Positions 55,888 through 64,000 of a stretch of DNA of 64,000 bases are shown here, piece by piece. Under the pieces are notes generated by a model. That model did not search any database and had not been told where the DNA came from. It worked only from the letters and a program-made list of their open reading frames with translations. Source of the DNA: Comamonadaceae bacterium. Lineage in GTDB: Bacteria > Pseudomonadota > Gammaproteobacteria > Burkholderiales > Burkholderiaceae_C. Where the stretch lies: assembly GCA_009996515.1 (NCBI GenBank), contig JAACZV010000019.1, forward strand, positions 46,876 to 110,875, in the 5' to 3' direction. Within the stretch, counting starts at the first letter, position 1; every line of letters begins with the position of its first letter. A program made the translations under genes and the position numbers.

Positions 55888-58800
55888 TTCTCCAAATTCA
55901 CGGTGAAGCTCTTGAACTCCGGCGTCTGCGTGTTCGCGTCGCCCACGAAGGGGGTCAGCGTGTTGACGAGATAGCCGGGCTTGGCCACGCCGACGAAGCC
56001 CCAGTGGTTGGGCAGGCCCACCGTGTGCACGCGCTTGCCGTCCACGTCCAGCGACGGGATGCGCTTGGTGACGACGGCCACGGCCTTGATGAAGCCGCGG
56101 TTGCTGCTCACCTTGACCCAGTCGCCGTTGGCCACGCCCTTCTCCTTGGCCAGTTCCTCGCCGATCTCGACGAACTGCTGCGGCTGGATGACGGCCGAGG
56201 TCAGCACGTTCTTGGTCCAGTAGTGGAAGTGCTCGGTCAGCCGGTAGCTGGTGGCCACGTAGGGGAAGTCCTTGGGCGTGCCGAAGGCCTCCAGGTCGCC
56301 CTTGAAGACGCGCGCGGCCGGGTTGGACTTGGCCTTGGCGTTCTGCGGGTGCATGGGGTTGGTCGTCAGCGGCGTCTCGAAGGGCTCGTAGTGCTCGGGC
56401 AGCGGGCCGTCCGCCATGCCGCTGGGCGCGAACAGCCGCGCCACGCCCTCGGCGGTCATGATGAAGGGCCGCACCGCATCGGCATCGGTCGGGTTGGCGT
56501 CGGGGCGGATGTCCGGCACGTCGGAGCCGCCCCATTTGTCGCCCGACCAGCTGATGAGCCGGCGCCTGGGGTTCCAGGGCTTGCCCGTCGGGTCGCAGGA
56601 CGCCGCGTTGTACAGCACGCGGCGGTTGGCCGGCCAGGCCCAGGCCCAGTTCAGCGTCTGGCCTATGCCCCAGGGATCGCTGTTGTCGCGCCGGGCCATC
56701 TGGTTGCCGGCCTGCGTCCAGCAGCCGGTGTAGATCCAGCAGCCGGCGGACGTCGTGCCGTCGTCGCGCAGCAGGCCGAAGCCGCCGAGTTGCTCGCCCG
56801 CCTTGGCCAGCAGCTTGGTCGGATCCTTGGGGTCCGGCAGGTCGGCCAGGGCGCGGCCGTTGTACTCCTTGGCCAGTTCCTCCGGCGAAGGGTCGTTGGG
56901 CTTCAGGTAGGGCCAGGTCAGGTTGAGGATGGGGTCGGGGAAGGCACCGCCGTCCTTCGCATAGGCCGCCCGCAGGCGCGTGAAGATCTCCGCGATGATG
57001 GCCTGGTCGCCCTTGGCCTCGCCCGGCGGCTCGGCGCCCTTCCAGTGCCACTGCAGCCAGCGGCCGGAGTTGGTCAGCGCGCCGTCCTCCTCGGCGAAGC
57101 AGGTGGACGGGAAGCGGAACACCGTGGTCTGGATCTCCTCGCTCTTCACGTCGTTGTGCTCGCCGTAGTTCTTCCAGAACTCGGCCGTCTCGGTGTTGAG
57201 CGGGTCGATGATGACGAGGTACTTCAGCTTGGACAGGCCCGCGACGATCTTCTTCTTGTTCGGGAACGAACCGACCGGGTTGAAGCCCTGGCAGATGTAG
57301 CCGTTGAGCTTGCCCTGGTTCATCATCTCGAACGCGCGCAGCACGTCGTAGCCGGTGTCCCACTTGGGCAGCCAGTGGTAGGCCCAGCTGTTCTCCGCCG
57401 TGGCCGCCTTGCCGAAGGTCGCCTTCATGTAGCTGACGAAGAACTTCGGATAGTTCTGCCAGTAGCTCATCTGGTTAGGACGAAGCGGCTTGAGCGCGCG
57501 GGTCTTGTAATAGGTCTCCAGGTCCTGCTCCGCGTCCTTGGGCAGGCTCAGATAGCCCGGCAGCGAGGTGGACAGCAGGCCCAGGTCCGTCAGGCCCTGG
57601 ATGTTGCTGTGACCGCGCAGCGCGTTCATGCCGCCGCCCGGCACGCCGATGTTGCCCAGCAGCAGCTGCATGAGGGCGCCGGTGCGGATCATCTGCGAGC
57701 CCATGCTGTGCTGCGTCCAGCCCAGCGCATACATGATGGTCATGGTGCGGTCGGGCGTGCAGGTGCTGGCGATGTACTCGCACACCTTCAGGAACTTGTC
57801 CTTGGGCGTGCCGGTGATCTTGCTGACCTGCTCGGGCGTGTAGCGCGCGTAGTGCTGCTTCATGACGTTGAGCACGCAGCGCGGATGCTCCATGGTCATG
57901 TCCACCTTGGCAAAGCCCTTGTCGTCGAACTCGTAGCCCCAGGAGGCGGGGTTGTAGGCGCGCTTGGCCTCGTCGTAGCCGCTGAAGATGCCGGCGTCGA
58001 ACTGGTAGGCCTCACCGACGATGAAGGTCGCGTTGGTGTAGTGGCGGACGTACTCGGTCTGGATCTTGTTGTTGGACAGCAGGTAGTTGATGACGCCGCC
58101 CAGGAAGGCGATGTCCGAGCCCGCGCGTATCGGCGCGTAATAGTCGGCCATGGCCGCCGAGCGCGTGAAGCGCGGGTCGACGACGACCAGCTTGGCCTTG
58201 TTGTGATGCTTGGCTTCGATGACCCACTTGAAACCGCAGGGGTGGGCCTCGGCGGCATTGCCGCCCATGATGAGCACGAGGTCGGCGTTCTTGATGTCCA
58301 CCCAGTGGTTGGTCATCGCGCCGCGGCCGAACGTCGGGGCCAGACTGGCCACCGTCGGGCCGTGTCAAACACGTGCCTGGTTGTCGAAGACGAGCATGCC
58401 CAGGCCGCGCATCACCTTGTGCGTGATGTAGCCTGTTTCATTGGACGAGGCCGAGGCGGCCAGGATGCCGGTGCTGAGCCAGCGGTTGACCGTCTGCCCC
58501 GCGGCGTTGGTGGTCTGGAAGTTGGCGTCGCGGTCGGCCTTCATCAGCTTGACGAGGCGGTCCAGCGCATCGTCCCAGCCGACCCGCTTCCATTCCTTGC
58601 TGCCCGGCTCGCGGATCTCGGGGTACTTCAGCCGGTTGGGGCTGTGCACGAAGTCCAGCAGGCCGGCGCCCTTGGGGCACAGCGTGCCGCGGTTGACCGG
58701 ATGGTCGGGATCGCCCTCGATGTGGATGATGGACGACGTGACGTTCTTCGCCTTGTCGCCCAGGGAATACATGATGAGGCCGCAGCCCACCGAGCAGTAG

Positions 58801-58952
58801 GGGCAGGTGTTGCGGGTCTCGGTTGCCCGGGCGAGCTTGAAGTTGCGCGTCTCGGCCAGGGCCGCCGTCGGCGAGAACCCCAGGGCCACCAGGCTGGACG
58901 CTGCCAGCCCCGCGCCGCTCACCCGGAAGAACTGCCTCCGGTTCATGTCCAT
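55881..58952 (-). CDS. fdoG: Formate dehydrogenase-N alpha subunit, selenocysteine-containing
   Basis: A 1023-residue molybdenum enzyme that oxidises formate in the periplasm. The reading frame contains an in-frame TGA at 58365-58367 that I read as selenocysteine. With the start at 58952 the TGA is codon 196, the same as in E. coli FdnG, and both flanks match the family ([26 protein letters not shown]). The N-terminus is a twin-arginine signal ([15 protein letters not shown]), and the [4Fe-4S] cluster is in CPYCSVGCG with CPKG downstream. AGGAG precedes the ATG. A longer in-frame start at 59042 lies upstream of this site and is rejected. Confidence 0.96.
58336..58367 (-). promoter_or_regulatory. 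SECIS element and selenocysteine UGA codon
   Basis: Counting the U of UGA as 1, the RNA has a bulged U at position 17 and GU at 23-24 in the apical loop, exactly as in the E. coli fdhF/fdnG elements. The stem is GG, bulge U, GGCCA paired with UGGCC, CC. SelB recognises these bases to place selenocysteine. Confidence 0.9.
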
Positions 58953-59119
58953 TCGGCTGTCTCCTGCGGGTCTGGCCCGCGCTTGTGCAGGAACGACTCT
59001 GATCGGCGACCGGGCATGGCCGCCGCCAGGTGATTTCTTCACAAAGCAAAGCCCTTGTCCATTCAGGGCATTCCAGGAGGAGGACAGCCGCGCGAACAGC
59101 CGGCGGCGTCAGTCCCGCG

Positions 59120-60214
59120 TCAGGTGGACTTGGAGATGGCGATGCTGGGGAACTTGGACGAGTAGTCCTTGCCCTGGGCGGCGATCTTGGCGGCCACCTT
59201 GCGCGCCAGCGCCTTGTAGAGCGCGGCCACGTCGCCGTCGGGCTCCGCGACGACGGTGGGCGTGCCCGAGTCGGCCTGGGCGCGGATGCTCATCGCCAGC
59301 GGCAGCGAGGCCAGCAGCTCGCTGCCGTACTGCGCCGCCATCTTCGCGCCGCCCTCGGCGCCGAAGATGTGCTCGGCATGGCCGCAGTGGCTGCAGATGT
59401 GCACGGCCATGTTCTCGACGATGCCCAGGATGGGCACGCCCACCTTCTCGAACATCTTCAGCCCCTTCTTGGCGTCGATCAGCGCGATGTCCTGCGGCGT
59501 CGTCACGACGACGGCGCCGGTCACGGGCACGCGCTGCGACAGCGTGAGCTGGATGTCGCCGGTGCCCGGCGGCATGTCGACGATGAGGTAGTCCAGCTCC
59601 TGCCAGCGCGTCTGGCGCAGCAGCTGCTCCAGCGCCTGCGTGGCCATGGGGCCGCGCCAGATCATGGCCTGGTCGTCGTCGACGAGGAAGCCGATGGAAT
59701 TGACCTGCAGGCCGTGCGCGATGTGCGGCTCCATGGTCTGGCCGTCCAGCGTCTCGGGCCGGCCGCTGGCGCCCAGCATCAGTGGCTGGCTGGGGCCGTA
59801 AATGTCGGCATCCAGCACGCCCACGCGGGCGCCCTCGGCGGCCAGCGCCAGCGCCAGGTTGGCGGCCGTCGTGCTCTTGCCCACGCCGCCCTTGCCGGAG
59901 GCCACGGCGATGATGTTCTTCACGCCCGGCAACAGCTGCACGCCGCGCTGCACGGCATGCGCCACGACCTGGGTCGTGATGGCGACACTGACGTTGCCGA
60001 CGCCGGGCAGGCTCCTGGCTGCCGCGATGACGGCCGCCCGCAGCGCCGCGTGCTGGCTGGCCGCCGGGTAGCCCAGCTCGATATCGATGGCCACGTCGGC
60101 GCCGTCGACCTTGACCGCCTTGATGGCCTTGGCCTCGCCCAGCGGGCGGCCGCTGCCGGGGTCCACCACGGCTTGCAGCAGGGGTTGCAGCTGGGCATCG
60201 GAAATCGCGGTCAT
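59120..60214 (-). CDS. apbC: Mrp/ApbC-type iron-sulfur cluster carrier ATPase
   Basis: A 364-residue P-loop ATPase that carries and donates [4Fe-4S] clusters. The N-terminal DUF59-like part precedes the deviant Walker A SGKGGVGKSTTA (about residue 110), DMPPGTGD and the CxxC pair in HICSHCGHAEHIFG, which binds the cluster. It is transcribed divergently from the DUF3034 gene and towards nothing in the fdh operon, though both are on the minus strand. It may supply clusters to the formate dehydrogenase. Confidence 0.95.
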   Translation of the reverse strand: MTAISDAQLQPLLQAVVDPGSGRPLGEAKAIKAVKVDGADVAIDIELGYPAASQHAALRAAVIAAARSLPGVGNVSVAITTQVVAHAVQRGVQLLPGVKNIIAVASGKGGVGKSTTAANLALALAAEGARVGVLDADIYGPSQPLMLGASGRPETLDGQTMEPHIAHGLQVNSIGFLVDDDQAMIWRGPMATQALEQLLRQTRWQELDYLIVDMPPGTGDIQLTLSQRVPVTGAVVVTTPQDIALIDAKKGLKMFEKVGVPILGIVENMAVHICSHCGHAEHIFGAEGGAKMAAQYGSELLASLPLAMSIRAQADSGTPTVVAEPDGDVAALYKALARKVAAKIAAQGKDYSSKFPSIAISKST

Positions 60215-60330
60215 GGCAGGAAACAGTTCACGGGAAACGGGGCGAGCAGTCTAGCCCGCGGCCGCTCGGCCGCCCGCAGGCAGGCTTTCTGCGTAGAGTG
60301 CCTCACCCTCACCCCGCCGCTGGAGAACCC

Positions 60331-61224
60331 TTGCGCCGCCCCGCTGTTCTGCTGATCGCCGCCTTGCTCGGCGCGCCCGCCCTGGCCCAGGCCCAGGGCA
60401 AGCTGCTGCTCACCGGCGGCGTGTCCAGCATTGATGGTGCGGCCGGCGGCGGCCTGACGCCCTGGGCCGTGATCGGCAGCTATGCCAGCGCCGGCGAATG
60501 GGGCGCCACCGCCTTCGTCACCCGCGCCCGGACCGGCCACTACGGCCTGCTGGCCTATGGCGTCGCAGCGGGCATCCACGACCGCCTGGAGGTCTCGCTG
60601 GCCCGGCAAGACCTGGACACCCGGAGCAGCCTCGCGCCGCTGGGCCTGGACGGCCTGCACCTGAAGCAGGACATCCTGGGCGTGAAGCTGCGCGTCACCG
60701 GCGACGCCGTGCTGGACAGCGACCGCCTGATGCCGCAGATCGCGCTCGGCCTGGAGCGCAAGAACACCCATGCGGGCGCCCTCGGCCCCACCCTCTTCGG
60801 CCCGCTGGGGGCCAGGGATTCGGGCACCGACTTCTACGCCAGCGCGACCAAGCTCCTGCTCGCCGAGGGCCTGCTCGTCAACCTGACGCTGCGCGCCACC
60901 CGGGCCAACCAGAACGGCTTGCTCGGTTTCGGCGGCGCGCAGGGCCGGGGCTACCGGCTGCAACCCGAGGTTTCGCTGGCCAAGCTGCTGCGCAAAGACC
61001 TGGCCATCGGCGTCGAGTTCCGCGCCAAGCCCGACAACCTGAACCCCTCCGTCCTCGGCGCCGGCGCGCTCAAGGAGGACGACTGGAAGGATGTCTTCGT
61101 CGCCTGGACGCCCAACAAGCAGGTCTCGCTCACCGCGGCCTGGGTGGACCTGGGCCGCATCGCACCGGCCGTTCAGCCCAGGCGCCAGACGGGTGGCTAT
61201 CTGTCGGCGCAGTTCGCGTTCTAG
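60331..61224 (+). CDS. DUF3034 exported protein
   Basis: About 297 residues from a TTG at 60331 with GGAGA five bases upstream; a GTG at 60298 is an alternative. A signal peptide (RRPAVLLIAALLGAPALAQA) is followed by a beta-rich protein that matches the DUF3034 style (GGVSSIDGAAGGGLTPWAVIGSYA, ending QFAF), typical of an outer-membrane barrel. Function unknown. The next gene, a truncated haemoglobin, starts 10 bases after its stop. Confidence 0.82.
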   Translation: MRRPAVLLIAALLGAPALAQAQGKLLLTGGVSSIDGAAGGGLTPWAVIGSYASAGEWGATAFVTRARTGHYGLLAYGVAAGIHDRLEVSLARQDLDTRSSLAPLGLDGLHLKQDILGVKLRVTGDAVLDSDRLMPQIALGLERKNTHAGALGPTLFGPLGARDSGTDFYASATKLLLAEGLLVNLTLRATRANQNGLLGFGGAQGRGYRLQPEVSLAKLLRKDLAIGVEFRAKPDNLNPSVLGAGALKEDDWKDVFVAWTPNKQVSLTAAWVDLGRIAPAVQPRRQTGGYLSAQFAF

Positions 61225-61233
61225 GAGTCCGCC

Positions 61234-61686
61234 ATGCACCGCCTCACCCTCGCCGCCGCCCTGCTGCTCGCCAGCGCTGCGGCGCTTGCACAGACGCCGC
61301 CCACCCGTGACGAGGTCTACCAGGCCTGGGGCGGCAAGACGGGCATACGCGCCGTGATGGACGACTTCGTGCCGCGGCTGTTCGACGACCCGCGCACCGC
61401 CCGCTTCTTCAAGGGCGTGGACCGCGACAACCTGGTGCTGCAGCTGACCGACCAGCTCTGCCAGCAGTCCGGCGGGCCCTGCGTCTACAAGGGCAAGGAC
61501 ATGAAGCTGATCCATGAGGACCTGGACATCCGCCATCGCGACTTCAATGCGCTGGTGGAGATCCTGCAGCAGGCCATGGACGCCAAGGGCATTCCCTTCA
61601 CTGCGCAGAACGGCATGCTGGCGCGGCTGGCGCCCATGCACCGCGAAATCATCACCGGCATGACTGAATCGCCGCAGCGGCGGTAA
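61234..61686 (+). CDS. Exported group I truncated haemoglobin
   Basis: A 150-residue globin of the truncated group I type with an N-terminal signal peptide (LTLAAALLLASAAALAQT), unusual for these normally cytoplasmic proteins. The heme-proximal histidine is expected at His94 (MKLIHEDLDIRHRDF), and the N-terminal WGGKTGIRAVMDDFVPRLFDDPR matches the fold. It may bind oxygen or nitric oxide in the periplasm. It is co-transcribed with the DUF3034 gene. The start at 61234 follows an AGGAG. Confidence 0.88.
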   Translation: MHRLTLAAALLLASAAALAQTPPTRDEVYQAWGGKTGIRAVMDDFVPRLFDDPRTARFFKGVDRDNLVLQLTDQLCQQSGGPCVYKGKDMKLIHEDLDIRHRDFNALVEILQQAMDAKGIPFTAQNGMLARLAPMHREIITGMTESPQRR

Positions 61687-61748
61687 AGAAGTTTTGCCTT
61701 AACAGCCCCGCCACAGGCCGCCCGGGCCCGCATGGCAAGCTGCGGCGC

Positions 61749-64000
61749 ATGCAACTTCTCCGTGTTCCTGCGGCCACCGCGCTGGTGGCCTGCGGCAGCC
61801 TGTGCGGCGCCGCCCTCGCCCAAGCCGTCCCTCCCGAGACCCCGGCCTCCGCGCCGCAGCGCCCGGCGCCCAAGCCGGCCCCGGCCAAGGCCGAACAGCT
61901 GCAGCGCGTGGAGGTCAGCGGCAACGCCAGCGACGAATCCGTGCGCCGCGCCTCGACGGCCAGCAAGATCGTCATCACGCGCGAAGAGATCGAGAAGTTC
62001 GGCGATTCCACGCTGGGCGAGATGATCAAGCGCCTGCCGGGCGTCACCACCGGCGGCCGCCCGGGCCGCGGCGGCGACATCCGCATGCGCGGCATGGGCG
62101 GCGGCTACACGCAGATCCTCGTCAACGGCGAGCGCATGCCGCCGGGCTTCTCGCTGGACCAGCTGCCGCCCGAGCAGGTGGAGCGCATCGAGGTGCTGCG
62201 CGCGCCCACCGCAGAGTACGGCACGCGCGCCGTGGCCGGCACCATCAACGTGGTGCTGCGCGAGGCGCTGAAGAAGAAGCTCAACGAGTTCCGCGCCGGC
62301 TTCGGCAGCGAGCGCGGCCAGCTCAGCCCCGGCGTCAGCTGGACGCGCAACGACAACTTCGGCGACGGCCATGCCTACAACCTGACCGTCAACGCGATGC
62401 GCGGCGAGCGCATCGACGACGTCATCAACGACACGCTGACCCACACGGTCGCGACCGGCTCCGACAGCCTGCTGAGCTCGCGCGGCCGCAGCGAGGACAG
62501 CCGCCGCTCGCTGAACCTGACCGGCCGCGTGCAGTTCAAGCTCAACGCCACCGACAGCCTGGCCATCCAGCCCTTCCTCGTGGCCACCCGCTCGAACAGC
62601 GATTCCCAGCTGCGCCAGACGACGCTGCCCGCGCCCGACCCGCGGCCGGCCGGCTTCTTCGACGCGGCCGACACCCAGGGCGACAACCGCTTCACGATGG
62701 CGCGGCTGAACGCGCAGTGGCAGAGCCGACCGGGCAGCGACACCCGCATCGAGGCACGCGCCGGCCTGGGCCGCGCGCGCGGCGAGAGCCACAGCCTGCG
62801 CCAGGAATACCTGGCCGGCGCGGCGACGCGGCTGCAGGACGACAGCAGCACCAGCCGCGACAGCAGCTGGAGCGCCATGGCCAAGCTGTCGCACAACCTC
62901 GGCAACGACCACTCCCTGGTCGCCGGCCTCGAGGGCGAAGGCACGACCCGTCACAGCAGCCGCGTGACGCTGGTCAACGGCGCGCCGCAGCCCGGGCTGG
63001 ACGATTTCGGCGACGACCTCGACGCCGCCTCCACCCGCATCGCCGCCTATGCCCAGGACGAGTGGACGGTGGGCAAGCAGTGGGACTTCTATGCCGGCGC
63101 GCGCTGGGAGGGCATCAGCACCAAGTCCAGCGCGGCGACCTACGACGCGCGCAACCGGTCCGGCGTCTTCACGCCGCTGGCCCATGCGCGCTACAAGCTG
63201 GACGAGCGCGGCCGCGACATGATCCGCGCCAGCCTGACGCGCAGCTACCGCAGCCCGCAGCTGCAGGACCTGATCGCGCGGCCCACCATCAACAGCCAGG
63301 TGCCGCACCAGGCCAACACGCCCGACCGCGCCGGCAACCCCGACCTCAAGCCCGAGCTGGCCACCGGCTTCGAGGTGGGCTACGAGCACTATCTCAGCAA
63401 GGGTGGCCTGCTGAGCGCCAACTTCTTCGCCCGCCGCATCAGCAACCTGATGCGCAACGTGACGGCGCTGGAGACCGTGCCCTGGGCCGCCACGCCGCGC
63501 TGGGTGTCGCGGCCGCAGAACATCGGCAAGGCCTCCACGGCCGGCCTGGAGCTGGAGGCGCGCTTCCGGCTGGACGAGTATTTCGAGGACGCGCTGCCCG
63601 TCAACGTGCGCAGCAACCTCAGCGTGTTCACGTCCAGGGTGGACGGCATCCAGGGGCCCAACAACCACCTCGATGGCCAGCCCAGGGGCACGCTCAACCT
63701 GGGGGCCGACTACCGGCTGCGCTCGCTGCCGCTGACGCTGGGCGCCTCGCTGAACTGGACGCCATCCACCACCATCCAGCAGACGCTGATCACCGAGTCC
63801 ACCGCCAGCCGCAAGGCGGTGGTGGATGCCTTCGCGCTGTGGGCCATCAACACCGAGCAGTCGCTGCGGCTGTCGGCGTCCAACCTGTCGGCGCTGGACT
63901 ATTTCACGGGCAGCGTGATCAGCACCGGCGACCAGGTCATCACGTCGCGCAGCGGCGGGCCCAGCTATACGCAGTGGCAGCTGAGGTGGGAGATGAAGAT
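61749..64000 (+). CDS. TonB-dependent outer-membrane receptor, partial
   Basis: The reading frame opens at ATG 61749 and has no stop before the window ends, giving about 750 residues so far. A signal peptide (MQLLRVPAATALVACGSLCG...) and a Pro/Ala linker precede a plug domain with RVEVSGNASDESVRR, GEMIKRLPGVTTGGRPGRGGDIRMRGMGGGYTQILVNGERMPPGF and EVLRAPTAEYGTRAVAGTINVVL, followed by barrel strands. It is probably a siderophore or nutrient receptor; the substrate is unknown. The C-terminal end lies beyond the window. Confidence 0.92.
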   Translation, partial: MQLLRVPAATALVACGSLCGAALAQAVPPETPASAPQRPAPKPAPAKAEQLQRVEVSGNASDESVRRASTASKIVITREEIEKFGDSTLGEMIKRLPGVTTGGRPGRGGDIRMRGMGGGYTQILVNGERMPPGFSLDQLPPEQVERIEVLRAPTAEYGTRAVAGTINVVLREALKKKLNEFRAGFGSERGQLSPGVSWTRNDNFGDGHAYNLTVNAMRGERIDDVINDTLTHTVATGSDSLLSSRGRSEDSRRSLNLTGRVQFKLNATDSLAIQPFLVATRSNSDSQLRQTTLPAPDPRPAGFFDAADTQGDNRFTMARLNAQWQSRPGSDTRIEARAGLGRARGESHSLRQEYLAGAATRLQDDSSTSRDSSWSAMAKLSHNLGNDHSLVAGLEGEGTTRHSSRVTLVNGAPQPGLDDFGDDLDAASTRIAAYAQDEWTVGKQWDFYAGARWEGISTKSSAATYDARNRSGVFTPLAHARYKLDERGRDMIRASLTRSYRSPQLQDLIARPTINSQVPHQANTPDRAGNPDLKPELATGFEVGYEHYLSKGGLLSANFFARRISNLMRNVTALETVPWAATPRWVSRPQNIGKASTAGLELEARFRLDEYFEDALPVNVRSNLSVFTSRVDGIQGPNNHLDGQPRGTLNLGADYRLRSLPLTLGASLNWTPSTTIQQTLITESTASRKAVVDAFALWAINTEQSLRLSASNLSALDYFTGSVISTGDQVITSRSGGPSYTQWQLRWEMK

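Noticed and set aside
55881..58367. The TGA in the formate dehydrogenase gene taken as a broken gene
   Set aside because: Position, flanking residues, SECIS bases and the presence of selA, selB and selC next to it all favour selenocysteine.
56004..59033. Open frame of 1009 codons opposite the formate dehydrogenase alpha gene
   Set aside because: It is antisense to a strongly supported gene and has no recognisable domain.

Overview
The window is high-GC, gene-dense bacterial DNA that reads as a chromosome segment of a betaproteobacterium, probably a Burkholderiales member of the Roseateles/Mitsuaria/Rubrivivax kind. The evidence is the strong G/C third-position bias, the argH / AlgZ-AlgR-like synteny, a betaproteobacterial-style paa cluster with a TetR regulator, and many exported proteins (TonB receptor, beta-barrel, periplasmic proteases). 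Genus is not certain. I see no insertion sequence, prophage, CRISPR array or rRNA; the only RNA gene found is a selenocysteine tRNA.

Layout. 1-620: noncoding lead with a short tandem repeat and palindromes. 0.6-3.4 kb: phosphoenolpyruvate carboxylase. 3.4-7.9 kb (minus): a LytS/LytTR-type (AlgZ/AlgR-like) two-component system translationally coupled to two related proteins of unknown function. 8.1-14 kb: argH, a hemerythrin, an exported M3 peptidase and prpE. 14.2-16.2 kb: an NlpC/P60 hydrolase and a DUF4382 lipoprotein with a long hairpin over its ribosome binding site. 16.3-26.6 kb (minus): a complete phenylacetate pathway (paaG-I-K-A-B-C-D-E, paaR-like, a Liv-type binding protein, paaZ). 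26.6-31 kb: a PfkB sugar kinase, moaA-mobA-acetyltransferase, YceI and Mpo1-like genes. 31-46 kb: housekeeping and envelope genes (panE, terC, ureE, crotonase, hydrolase, LysE exporter, beta-propeller, exported PepF and M13 peptidases, DD-carboxypeptidase). 45.6-47.6 kb (minus): GST, GreA-like and nitroreductase genes.

47.9-59.0 kb (minus) is the most distinctive part: a selenium locus. A formate dehydrogenase-N operon (alpha, beta, gamma, fdhE) runs directly into selA, selB and selC (tRNA-Sec). The alpha subunit is split by an in-frame TGA at the position equivalent to E. coli Sec196, and it is followed by a SECIS hairpin carrying the bulged U17 and loop G23/U24 of the E. coli element. Downstream, on the same strand, is an unusual three-gene set: a GcvH-like lipoyl-domain protein, a DsrE-like protein and a PhnD-type periplasmic binding protein. 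I infer a role in selenium or sulfur supply. selD is not in the window.

59.1-64 kb: an Mrp/ApbC iron-sulfur carrier, a DUF3034 protein, an exported truncated haemoglobin and the start of a TonB-dependent receptor that runs off the end.

A family of structured intergenic repeats (three main copies at 9.5, 31.1 and 47.8 kb) begins within about five bases of the stop codon of the preceding gene in each case, always in the sense orientation. One copy is expanded into a string of five hairpins.
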